A stretch of DNA of 64,000 nucleotides. Origin: Gnetum montanum (lineage: Eukaryota > Streptophyta > Gnetopsida > Gnetales > Gnetaceae). Made by a program: the position numbers and the translations under genes. Under the pieces are notes generated by a model that was given only the letters and a program-made list of their open reading frames with translations, had not been told where the DNA came from and made no database searches. The stretch covers positions 182,072-246,071 of the forward strand of contig MNCI01033540.1 of the NCBI GenBank assembly GCA_015680685.1, read 5' to 3'. Below, in pieces: positions 49,429-60,008 of this stretch (the first letter of the stretch is position 1; every line of letters begins with the position of its first letter).

Positions 49429-49448
49429 TAGTGCTAGAAGGAGGGCCT
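49429..49448 (+). promoter_or_regulatory. tRNA-Asn primer binding site of element C
   Basis: TAGTGCTAGAAGGAGGGC begins a few bases after the LTR end. It equals the expected TGGCGCTAGAAGGAGGG apart from two transitions. Same primer as element A. Confidence 0.82.
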
Positions 49449-49561
49449 ACCTCTTTACCATCCTATCAAAACATTTATCACACTACCTGTTAAACACTAC
49501 ACAGACCAAGTCCTAAAACTAAAGTCTAGCTTCACTTACTGACACTAACCCTAGTCACTCA

Positions 49562-49775
49562 CGCTGACGTTACACACACTGTGCCAGTTACTCACACTAT
49601 ACTAGTTACTCATGTTGTGCCAATTACACACACTATGCTAGTTACTCATGTTGTGCTAGTTACTCACGTTGTGCTAGTTACACATGCTATGCCAGTTACT
49701 CATGTTGTGCTAGTTACTCACGTTGTGCCAATTACTCATGTTGTACTAGTTACTCACGCTAACAGCTTGCTCATG
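49562..49775 (+). repeat. 21-bp tandem repeat in the leader of C
   Basis: About ten units of GTTACTCACGTTGTGCTA with small changes (TTACTCATGTTGTG...). Read in frame they give a V-T-H-repeat, but the position between priming site and gag makes coding unlikely. Confidence 0.85.
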
Positions 49776-49889
49776 CTGATAAGCCATCTTGCACATGCTA
49801 TAATGGAATCTTCCCACATCCTCACACTTGAATAATATAACTTCATTTGTGTGAAAATCCAGGCCAATTTACCTATTGATCACATAGAA

Positions 49890-51570
49890 AGAGAAGCAAA
49901 GTGAAACTATGAGCTCATCTACAAGGGAGCTCATGCGTTCACTCCCTCAATGTTTAACATAATCCCACTCTCTGAACACCACCATAAAATCATATCCCAG
50001 CTTCTCATGGCAAGAAGCCAAGCCCTACAGACATCTCCAATAGAGCCTCAAGGTGGGGATGAGAAAGACGACTTTGCAGCCCAATCTAAACATGGAGATT
50101 CATACCATACCGTCAGTCCTCATGCCCATACAAACCAATTGTTCCAACCTTTCCTAGAAGAAACTATGCTTCCTTCTTCATTTACATACATGCAAGGACT
50201 AGCTTCTTGATAAGAAGTACTAGCTTCCACATCCATCCATTACATAAAGCAATTATGAACCCATGGGGAACCTCTAACTACTTCAACATAACATGTTCAA
50301 GAGATCACTTCACAACTTGTGGTTGGGTAGTGGGTCTCACTAGCTATTCAATAGTACCAAACTACTCACTACAGTGTACCATACCCTACAATCCCATCTT
50401 TGAATGTTGCTCCACCGCAATCAACAATCCAATAATCTCCCTTTCCACAAACATTGCAATAGTCAAATTACTATCAATCACAATCCAACCCACCCGTCTG
50501 CCTACCACCCAAGAGTAGGTAGACACAAAGAAAATGTTGCACTTGTTAACTAAAGAGGTAAAGTGCCTTAAAACTGCAAACACTGAGGAAATCAAGGTGT
50601 TGGACTTCTACCAAGATGACCCAATCCACCCTTCAATTACACCATGAACCTTGCCAAAGGAAATCTCATTACTGCAACTGACCAACTACAATGGAGAGGG
50701 AGATCCAAATTTCCATCTAGTAATATTTCAACTAGAATGTCTACTACTTTAGGCCTGGCCTCATGCAATTCTGTGCGTATTTGCTATGTCCTTAATGGAA
50801 AAAGCCTTAGACTGGTACCGAGCTTTACCCCATAACTCCATATCCTCCCTAAAAGATTTCATAAATCAGTTCATTACCCACTTTAAATATAATCTAAATC
50901 GTGAAGCCACATTGGATAGCTTGATTCAGATCAAACAAGCACCATTAGCACCAGTATAAAAGTTTATCCAAAGGTGGAGTGTAGCCCTAAATGAAGTTCA
51001 TGAGCCCATCCCTGAAACATATTTTCTTACCATCCTTAAGGAGGTTGTGAATGAATTTATTAAATCAAAACTTTATTATTTGAGTACCTATACTTTGAGT
51101 CAAGAATTCACACAAATTAAGAACATAGAAGAGGCAGTGCAATCAGGCAATGACCTAGCTTATGTGGCCTACAAAAACCAACATGCTCACAAGCAAAACA
51201 CAATAGTGGCAATGGTGGCTGCAAGCACAAAAGCAACCAACTAGGGCCCAACAGCTAAGCAACCCAAAGCCCCAACTAACAAAACTGCCAAATTTGGTGC
51301 CAACTCACCTACATTGACAGGATCCATCCCAAGGCCCAAATTTCAGCACAAGGACCACTCAAAATATACACCACTACCGATGCAACCCTCTAAGCTACTG
51401 GAGCAACTCTTGAAAGTTGGGCAAATCCAACACAAACACATGTCAGTGATTACCCACCAAAAACATGATAGGTACTATGAACTACTAAGGAACCCCACAT
51501 TAGCAGTACCAAATGAGCCCCCGGTCCCACAACATTTTAAATTAGACCAATACTATCATTACCATTAATT
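49890..51570 (+). pseudogene. Element C, gag with capsid domain
   Basis: An N-terminal part (49950-50210 open, PLSEHHHKIISQLLMARSQ), a Pro/Ser/Thr-rich middle, and the capsid-type domain at about 50740-51200: EKALDWYRALP, SISSLKDFINQFITHFKYNL, TLDSLIQIKQAP, FIQRWSVALNEVHEPIP, TILKEVVNEFI, FTQIKNIEEAV. The next block KYTPLPMQPSKLLEQLLKVG (51364-) is shared with A. This is the best-kept capsid domain in the window. Frames are broken by stops. Confidence 0.85.
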
Positions 51571-52960
51571 GGCTAGTCATAGTATAGACAACTGTTGTGC
51601 CTTATAGGATGACCTATAGGGAATGATAGAACAAGGCCAACTAGTGATTGACATGGCCAATCAATCCAACATAGATGATGCCTCCTATGTCATAAACTCA
51701 ATTAGCATAGGTGGCAAGCCAAAACCTGTGCAACAAAATTTTGTGATTCATGTGCCTCCTAACAAGGCAAATGTTCCCATGGCCCCCACAAGCAAGAGGC
51801 CTCCCTTTGTTATCAAAATGCCACCTCATCCACTCACAACACCCTTTGTGGTCAAGGTTCCATAACAATCCGCTAAGATGTTAAACTGGCATGAAGTAGC
51901 AACAACAACCGCTAGGTGACCTTTTGTCATTAAGGTGCTACAACATGATGGCCCCTCACCTATCTGAAGCCTAATAGTGGGAAACATCTTGATCCCTCCT
52001 CCCTCAAGGATTGACCCCACTAGCAACCTAGGTAGGTCTACCAAATGGCAATGCAAGAGGACAAACGAGCACCTCATAACCCCAATGGCCAAAGAAAAGG
52101 CCACAACTAGCAAGCAACAACCAAGAACTGGGGCCCCTACCCCTAAGCAGGCTAAGCAAACCAAGCGCAACTCCCTTTCCCTAGAGATCTATCTCTCAAG
52201 CCACATGGAGGAAGTCAAATCCAACATAACAGCCAATGACGAAGACTTTGTAGTTGCATTAACCCAAGTAAAACAAGCACTTAAGCAAAAGAACATAACG
52301 TTACGTTGAGCTTGTACAACCTAGTCATGACTTCATATGCTCACGACCAAGCATTGGCCAAGATCTTGGCCTCCATTCCTATTACAGAGGATACCCCTAT
52401 AGATGAGGCATCTATTCGTGTAATGATGTTACTTCCTACACCACAAGAATTGGGTTCGACAACCCTAGTATTTTGCAATGATGCAGTTAAAGTCAATCCC
52501 AAAAAAGGGGAAGTTACTATAGCTCCCCTGTCAATTAGTGTACGTGTTGGGTAGTGCACCATTCATAGAGTGCACATCAATGATTGTGTAACAACAAACA
52601 TAGTCTTGTACTCCTTCATTAACAAGCTAGGCCTGGCAGATGAAATTAGGCCAACAAAAACCACATGTCTAAAATATTTCAACAGATCATGTGTTACAGT
52701 CAAGGGTATAATCAACTTATCCTTTGTGGGAGGAGAATAATTCCCCACTAGTGCAAATTTCACTATCATAGAGGAGATGTCAGGTTTGAACATAATTCTG
52801 GGTAGGCCGTGGCTAGCCCAACTAAGGACCATCTCCTCTCCCATCCACCAAGAAATCCACCTTCCATACAAAGGTGGTCAAGTTATCATCCATGGTGATA
52901 ACACTTCCTCTTCAACTATCCACGACATAGACATGGCGCAAGTTTTAGAATAGGAGTTTC
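51571..52960 (+). pseudogene. Element C, gag tail and aspartic protease
   Basis: MIEQGQLVIDMANQSN (51623) and a Pro/Lys-rich stretch lead to VVALTQVKQALKQKNITL (about 52250) as in A. The protease proper reads PLSISVRVG, then VHINDCVTTNIV (about 52570), where the family has DDGAT, so the active site is altered. Next come FINKLGLADEIRPTKTTCLKYF and SGLNIILGRPWLAQLRTISS (about 52785-52845), the conserved ILGRPWL motif. Stops throughout. Confidence 0.87.
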
Positions 52961-53039
52961 TTGGTGGTACACCTATAACAACAAATGTAGCATGTGGTTG
53001 AAGCCAATAGCTTCGCAAAGGATCTTGAGCCTTGCACAC

Positions 53040-53219
53040 TTCCTAATCAATGCCCGATCAAGGAATGAGATCTAGTCCTTAAGGTCATCCATGAACATCC
53101 AGATAAATTCTCAGCTAATTGGGAAGGGCCTTACTTAGTCACCGAGGCATACAACAATAGAGCATTCAAACTTGCTGACATGGACTGGAAGGAGTTCGCT
53201 AATCCTACATCAACTTGAG
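53040..53219 (+). pseudogene. Element C, integrase C-terminal fragment
   Basis: Reads QCPIKE, then DLVLKVIHEHPDKFSANWEGPYLVTEAYNNRAFKL in two pieces, matching the last 60 or so residues of D's integrase (KGDLVLKAV, NWEGPFLVTDAYNNGAFKL). It begins less than 100 bp after the protease, so everything between protease and integrase tail has been lost. Confidence 0.9.
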
Positions 53220-53224
53220 GTATG

Positions 53225-53620
53225 TAATAGTCCTAGCATCATGACTTAAAACTAATACCATAGAACAGTCATGGCATCATGACTTAAAACTGATACCATA
53301 GAATGGTCCTGAGGCTATGATTTGAAACTGGCACCACATAAATGTCTTGGAGTTATGACAATAAAATGATACCATAGAGCTCCATTTGGTATGACACTAA
53401 ACTGCCACATTTGTCCACCATGACATAAAACTAGCATGCAGAGTCCACTAAGAATATAAACTAGTTTGCCTCTTCACAGTCTGCTACAATTATAAACTAG
53501 CAATGCACCATCCACTACGACACTGAAATAGCATCATCCAAAGGGTTATGACATGAAACTAACTTGCAACAGTCTGCTAAGACTATAAATTGGCAACATT
53601 ATCAATTACTAGGAAAAAAA
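53225..53620 (+). repeat. Palindromic repeat array, C position 3 (after integrase tail)
   Basis: About twelve diverged units such as CACCATGACATAAAACTAGC and GTCTGCTAAGACTATAAA, in the same orientation as B's. Confidence 0.82.
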
Positions 53621-54718
53621 TTAAAAATATTTGTTGCTGCAATTGGTCGTATGTGTTTCACAAAGACTTACTGCATAGTTTGTTCCATGGGCCTTGATGA
53701 AGCTAATGTTGTTCATGATTCTGTTTGCTTTGAAATTGCACTCAGTGGCTCCATCTCCTTGTTTAAAGTGCTTAGTTAACCATTTCATTTGTTGTTTTCT
53801 TGTCTTCTTGGAGTTGTGTTTGCATGATGACATGCCTAAGGTGTTCATGCATAGGTGCACTTCATCATGACGACAAGGCATCACATTCTTCCTGATGCAC
53901 GTAACTAGGTTAATCAATCCATTCATAAGTACATTCCCAAATCTTGATACATTTCCTATTTCCCCATCATTTCCCTTTATCCTATTCAATTACATCCCCT
54001 AGATACATTGTCTCCTACTCACCTCAAAACCCTTGATACACTATTGCACACTGTAACTCCCTAAGCAATTGCAACGAAAAACATAGTACACAATGCATGA
54101 TATAAAATGCAAGCACTCGAACATGAGCACAGCACTAAAAGCAAGCTTTTTCAAAAAGACCAAAGAGAAAAAGAAAAATAAAAAACAATGAAAAAATAAA
54201 ATAAAAGAAGAAATGAAAAAAAGGAAAAGAACAAAAAGGTCAAAGAGAAAAATGCATGGAAAAGATCTTCATGACCCCGTTGACATCATAAACAAAAGAC
54301 TATTGGCTATTCTCATGCAAGTCCCAGGCAAGAAGGCAATTGTCTTAAAAAAATGGTTACACTTGTGTCTCAAAGAGACCATGTTTTACATCATTGTGTG
54401 GCTTTGGCTATTTACAACAGGCCCTGTAAACACTCTTTAAGAGTCACATATCTCCAAAGAACGCAGCTCCTATGTCTTGGCTTCGAGTTTGTTGAATGTT
54501 GGCTATTGAAAAAGACCAAAGATATAGCTCATTCACATGAAAGAATTTCTCTCCCACAATCTTGGTAGCAATCATAACCCTTGATTAAATCTTGACTTCC
54601 CCCAATTACAATCCCTTGCATCTTGAACCACATTCCCTCAATCCCATGTACTTTTGAAAACGGTGCGATGACATCCAACCAAGGGTTGATAATTAATGCT
54701 TGATGCTTGTTTGTTCAT
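53621..54718 (+). other. Element C, 3' spacer
   Basis: No coding supported. Contains an A-rich stretch (54150-54260). The 122-codon - strand frame 53989-53621 is the longest, but I recognise nothing in it and it is unlike the antisense frames of B's spacer. Confidence 0.4.
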
Positions 54719-54795
54719 GGTGTTATGCACTTCTTTGTTGACACCTCTCAAGTGGATTCCTCCAGAAAACAACAAAGAGGGTCCAATGAAACACA
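54719..54795 (+). promoter_or_regulatory. Polypurine tract of C inside an inverted repeat
   Basis: AACAAAGAGGGTCCAA (54771-54786) precedes TGAAACACA. Upstream GGTGTTATGC (54719) and TTCTTTGTTGAC mirror the LTR start and the tract, as in A, B and D, with more mismatches. Confidence 0.7.
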
Positions 54796-56277
54796 ACTAA
54801 CTTTGGCCTAGCACTTTGAAATGAAAATTTTGGCTAAGGCATGTAGCTCACACCCAGCTTGCCCAAGGCATCTTACTCACCCTCAGCGTGAGCAACTCCA
54901 AATAGCACCAAGATTGAGTTAAAAATGATCTAATTTCTAAGTTGTGAGTCATCCTCGAAGCACATCCTTGATAGCTTTAGGTCCTAGCCTTCAGAATTTC
55001 AGCTCAAAATTGCAAGTTTTTAGAAGTTTTTGAGGTCACATTGCAGGTCATGCTGTGGTCACACTGTAGTGTGAGTCTAGCGTGACCTACCATAAATAGC
55101 TCAAAACAAGTCATTTTCAACCTTAGTTTCTGACTCTCAAGATCAACCATAGCCAGATAATTGTTGCACTGAGGAATCAGGCTTCAAAGTTCAAAATTTG
55201 GTGAAAAATTGCAAGTCTTTGCTCGCTCATGCTAAGGTTACGCTGAAGTCACACTGCATCGTGAGTGCAGTGTGAGTGTAGCATGAGTGTAGTGTACACA
55301 TGCTAAAGACATGCTAAGACATGCTATGACAAAATCAACTCATGCTAGAAGTCCTATTCAGGCAGAGACACTCAAACAACCATAGAATCACTTGAATCGA
55401 CATCCTATAGTAGTCAAGTTGCAGATCTAGAAGATTCAACAGAGCCAGAACCAAATTCTCTTATTGTACATTATCATTTCATTGTAAATCTTCATTTGTG
55501 GGCCTGTCAAGCCCTCACAGTCCAAATTGTATGTGCTTCAATGGGCTCGAGTAAGCCACACATATTAAGATATGACGAACCTAGTCAAGAACGTAGATTG
55601 CCCACACATGACCAACTCACACACAGCTATCCATTAGACACATGCCACTTGATCCGCTTTCCTCTCATCTTCCAGTCATTGATTCCATTCATGAATTCTA
55701 CACCCGAGCCTAGCCCAATCCTATAAATACCCTATTAATTTACATAAATGGGGTTGGAAATTTTGAAGTTGGACAAACTCAGAAACTCAGACTAGCAATC
55801 CTTGGGCACTCAGCACACTTTGACTCCTAGAATCCAAGAACTTCTGAAACACATCACATCACATCACCCCATAGCTTGGCGCTTGACCTGCCATCCACAC
55901 GTGCAGCTACACTTTGACCGGTGCACATCTTTTCTAAGCAATACAATATAGTTCATTTTTCCAGCCATTATTTTGTTTACTCTATTCTACATTCAGTTTA
56001 CGTTTCATTTACAATACTAGTTTTTCATGCATTTCTGTTTACATTTTATACTTGTTGTTTATATTTTAAAACATTAGTTACGATAACCCTAGCGCAAGCC
56101 GTAGTTTATGCTTGGGGAAGTCCTTGGTTGATTTGCGTGCAGACCATCCAAGGCACTCTACTTTCATTTACTTTTCCAACTTGCCCTTGGGTGAAGGCAG
56201 GCTCAGCTGTGTTTGCCCGACAATATTTTGGTGTTTATTTTTTTTCTAGCCTTACACTGACGATTTAGGTTAGTACA
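54787..56277 (+). repeat. Element C 3' LTR
   Basis: Partner of 47918-49422, ending GGTTAGTACA at 56277. It lacks a 24-bp or so stretch near the start that the left copy has. Confidence 0.95.
55722..55729 (+). promoter_or_regulatory. TATA box, C 3' LTR
   Basis: TATAAATA followed by CCC. Confidence 0.6.
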
Positions 56278-56282
56278 CTATA
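56278..56282. other. Target site duplication CTATA, right of element C
   Basis: Exact copy of 47913-47917. Confidence 0.92.
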
Positions 56283-58201
56283 GAACATAGTAAGGGCATT
56301 CAATGTTGAATGCAAATAGTTTGCTATCTGGTTTATCATGTAAGGGAGATGTTTTTAGTAATGCCCTATTTGTGGGATATCTGCATTCCAACCCACATTG
56401 GTGATGCCATGTGAGCTTCGAATGATCCTTAGAGTAAGGAGGAGAATATGAAAGAATTACTAGATCCCTTTTACCTTTCACTAGAAGTTACATCCATAGC
56501 ATGACAACCATAGCGACCTTAGCCACTACATATCCCTAAATCCAACGAAGGTCATTTAAAATCCCAAGAGCATCTACTACCTAGGATTGTTTGATCTTCT
56601 CCACCACCTTCATGCCATCAAAGGATATGCTATCCAATTTTGAGTTGTCATGCCATGGTATTCAATTTTGTGTCATGAACATAAAAATTTTTGTAATGTG
56701 TTTTTTTGTACACTCAGGCACTTAGTTTGGTTATGTCAAGAGTTAATCAATAATCCCATAACTTTTCAATTTTGTAAAGGAACTCAAGGATGATTTTTCA
56801 TTTAGTCATAAGAGTATGATGAGCATCAAAGTATCATGTCGATGGGCCCCTTATCAATGAGGTCCTATTTATGTGGTGTTTCCCTATCAATGGGACCATG
56901 TCAATGTAGCATTTGCTATGTCTATAGGGCCCTATCAATGTAGCCCTATAATAAAAACTATAAATATGAGATCACAACCATGTTTATGGGGGATATCAAG
57001 TCATATTAGTAGCAAATCTCTTGTAGTTTTTCCATTTGAAAGTTAGAATATTTATTTGAGTGCTTTCAACAAGAGTCAAAAGGTATACGAATCTTTGTTT
57101 AAGCACTGTTATACCTAAACCACACCAATGTGTATGACAATAAAGATAAGATTTTTGATCAAACCTTGTAGCATTTAGAATAGATTAATGATTTATTTAT
57201 GCATTCACTATTTTCATTAAATATACAATTAATTAAGCTAAATTATAATTTAATCAATTAGTTAATTATTTAAGATAAATACATTAAACACATAAGTATG
57301 AACACTTCGAGTGTAAACATGGATTCTCTTGATAATCCCAGTAGCGTTATTACTTGGTGTGCCTAGTAGCATAATTCTTGGTAACCCAGCAGTGAATACA
57401 TGGGTTCAAAACATGTACGGAAAGTAGGACTAGATGCTTATGTTAGGACTAGTTAGAGACTAGTCAAGTAGTTAAATTAAATTAGTTATTCAATTACTTC
57501 ATCTCTCTACTTTAAGAACCAAGGAACATAAAACATAAAACAATAAAAATCATATGCCTTGATTACACTTAACTATACTTTTGTACATCACAAGTGTAAT
57601 TGGGAAGATAACGAATGACCTTAAGGGCAAAGTTCACTTCCTAAATAACTAGTGTACTAAAGACATAGAGTTTGTAGAATTTGACAAGATTGAGTGTGAA
57701 TACTTCATGATTTGTATGGTTGAGCATAGGGGTACCTTCACCACTCATCATTCATCAATGCAATGTTTCAATTATAATAAATGCCTATAAATACAAGTCT
57801 CCTATCATGTTTATGGATACCATTTGATCAATAGTATAGCCAAACTCTTGCAATTTTATTTTGTAATCCTAGAAAATAGTCAGTGAGTGCCCATAGTGTG
57901 GATTTGAGTCAGCTATACAATGTCTTGTTCAAGTGGCATTGTACCTAGACACATTCCATGAACAACAATAGGATCGAGATTGATTCCTATTCATTGTAGC
58001 ACTTTAACATAGCATAGATTTACTTTTAATGCAATTTATTTTCTATGTACTTAGTTAACATTTACGTTTAAATGCACATTAATAAATCAATGGAATGAGT
58101 GTGACTAGTTTTGAGTTAAAACATGAATTCACTTAGTAGTCCTAGCAACATTATTGCATAGTTCACCTAATAGCATAATACTTGGTAATCCTAGTAGTGG
58201 A
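56283..58201 (+). repeat. Probable tail and LTR-like modules of element E
   Basis: Sequence that resumes after C should be E. No protein is readable with confidence. Two direct copies of a module are present: a TATA-like box (CTATAAATATG at about 56967, CTATAAATACAAG at about 57784), a CATGTTTATGG word 20-odd bases on, and about 340 bp later AACATGGATTC...GTAACCCAGCAGTG (57316-57396) against AACATGAATTC...GTAATCCTAGTAGTG (58123-58200). The offset is about 816 bp. The layout (TATA box, transcribed leader) suggests LTR R-U5 regions, either a tandem LTR of E or two related LTRs. Boundaries not determined. Confidence 0.45.
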
Positions 58202-59026
58202 TGTAACGACAGAAAAGGTCGGCAGCTGGAAATACCGACCGATATTCCGGCGTACATAGTTTTAGCCACGGATCCGCGTGAGGGCTAAGCTGGAAAACGA
58301 ATCCGCGGCGCTCTGAATGGTCTTGTCGATCAGACAGGGACTTACGGGTCAGTAAAAGCGGTGACGATTACGGATTTTTGCGTGACGTGATTTGTTGCGA
58401 GGGATCGTAAAACGGGGAGACAGCGACGTAGATGGATCGTTATGAAGATAACGCTAAAACGCCGGAAAGATGCTAATCGGGGGAGAAAAATGTATACTTC
58501 GCAAAGATCAAAGATCTATGTTTCAATGCTGGATCGGATATATGCTTCCGTGTATATTACGTTACAATGGGAGAAAACCCCCAACAACTGGATACAAAAT
58601 GAGCGCAAAACAACAAGAAAACTGTGTGGGCAGAAATCTGATCTACCTTGTAGACCCAAAGCCTAGGTGTAGGAATGGTCAAGCTCTGAAGTCTGTCGAT
58701 CTTTTGAATGATAGAACCTGCTAACTGGGCGAGACAACTCTGCAACTCCCGTTCTGCTTCTTTGCTTCGGGTAGATCTGCTGTTAGGACTCAGGCGTGCT
58801 GTGTTTTGTTTCGGCCAACGGATCGTGTTTGCAGCGATTACCAAAAGGTTGCTCTTGTTTCTCTGCTCAAGGCGATGAGTGTTCCCTTACTCAGAAAATG
58901 CTCTTGTCCTCTTGATCTGCTGTCAACAAAAAGCGATAAGTGCTCTGGTGCTCTGGTTCGTCAACTTGCCAACTTGCTCTGCCTTTCAAAATCCCCCCTC
59001 TTTTTTTCTGTATTTGTTAGGTGGGG

Positions 59027-59034
59027 TATTTATA
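59027..59034 (-). promoter_or_regulatory. TATA box, D 3' LTR
   Basis: TATAAATA followed by CCCC on the - strand, preceded by GGCC. Confidence 0.62.
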
Positions 59035-59285
59035 GGCCGCGACACGCGCAACCCTGATGATGTGGGCCCGAATGTCACGGATCCTGTTGGCACGATTCTT
59101 TTAAGTCGAACTGCGACTATGCATAACACGCTCATCGAACTGCGAAAACGCATAGCACGCTCGTTTGCGTGCTGTGCGTGTAAAGAGCAGGCCCATGGGC
59201 GTGTCTCGGCTGTGCTTGCACTCATTCGCTTTGTGTTGCGTGTATGAATGCACTGATGCAAAAAAAACAATGAGTTCAAGATCAT

Positions 59286-59876
59286 TTTACGCTCATCACG
59301 TAGCTGTGCGTGACAAAGCGTAAATGTGACGTACGCTCACTACGCAGCCGCGCGTGGTGAAGCGTAAATGTGACGTACGCTCACTACGCAGCCGTGCGTG
59401 GTGAAGCGTAAACCAAGTTTTAACTTACGTTCATCACACAACTGCGCGTGATAAAGCGTAAATAATGAATAACTTACGCTTACCACCCAGCGGCGCGTGG
59501 TGGAGCGTAAGGAGCGTGCAACTTTGAATCATTGACCCACGCACTGGTACGCACCGCTGCGTAACGAGCGTAAAGGCCACTTATGTTATGTGCCGCATGA
59601 AAAAGTGCCAACTCGTCGTACCTTTCTGGATTTTGCCTTCAACTACTTTGGAGCTCATTACGCTCATCACGCTACCGTGCGTGATAGAGCGTAAACTTGT
59701 CCTTGAACAAATTCGCCTTTAGCTGTCTCAGAGCCTATTACGCTCATCACACTGTCGTGCGTGATAGAGCGTAAACTTGTCCTTAGCCAAATTCGTCTTT
59801 AATTGTCTTGGAGCCTTATTACGCTCATCACGCTGCCGTGCGTGATAGAGCGTAAACTCATCCTTAGACAAATTCG
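59286..59876 (-). repeat. Tandem hairpin array in the D LTR
   Basis: About eight inverted repeats of the form TTACGCTCATCACG ... CGTGATAGAGCGTAA, with six to eight loop bases (clearest at 59657-59694 and 59819-59855). The last three are spaced by a roughly 72-bp unit containing AACTTGTCCTTAG-CAAATTCG. They are close to the TATA box, in U3 upstream of transcription start in the element's orientation. Confidence 0.9.
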
Positions 59877-59933
59877 AGGCGTGTTCTTGCTGAAATTACG
59901 AATCTTCGCCTGAGGCCGGCCCGTAATTTTCAC

Positions 59934-60008
59934 GGTGTTTCAATGGCCCCTCTTTGTTGATGGTTAAAGGGCTTACCCGAAAAACGTCGACAAAGAATGC
60001 GAAACACC
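59934..60008 (-). promoter_or_regulatory. Polypurine tract of D inside an inverted repeat
   Basis: On the - strand AACAAAGAGGGGCCAT precedes TGAAACACC. GGTGTTTC (59934-59941) and GAAACACC (60001-60008) are exact complements. CTTTGTTGATG and CGTCGACAAAG inside them pair apart from two CpG/TpG differences. Confidence 0.82.

Larger units (their letters stand above)
47918..56277 (+). mobile_element. Element C: Tat-like non-autonomous retrotransposon
   Basis: LTRs 47918-49422 and 54787-56277, exact CTATA duplications, a tRNA-Asn priming site and a polypurine tract define an 8.4-kb element. The internal part holds gag, protease, the last 60 codons or so of integrase, and the position-3 repeat array. 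RT, both RNase H domains, the integrase core and the antisense gene are all missing. It would have depended on proteins of another element. It is old: stops in every frame, LTRs diverged. Confidence 0.93.
1..58201 (+). mobile_element. Element E: Athila-like Ty3/gypsy retrotransposon, host of nested insertions
   Basis: Remnants of one + strand element can be read in order across the window: gag tail, aspartic protease, RT, RNase H, integrase, an open-frame region after integrase, and an LTR-like tail. It is cut twice: element A sits at 2544-41582 and element C at 47918-56277, each flanked by an exact 5-bp duplication, so E predates both. The RT carries FMDD rather than YVDD, and the linker and integrase look like the Athila lineage as known from other plants. 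The 5' end lies left of the window and no 5' LTR is seen. The 3' limit is inferred. Every reading frame is broken by stops. Confidence 0.65.
58202..59942 (-). repeat. Element D 3' LTR
   Basis: Starts TGAAACACCGTG on the - strand and ends CTGTCGTTACA. Nearly the whole length matches the solo LTR 9086-10670. Between 59280 and 59880 it carries an array of hairpins (next entry). GC-rich with many CpG. Confidence 0.95.
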
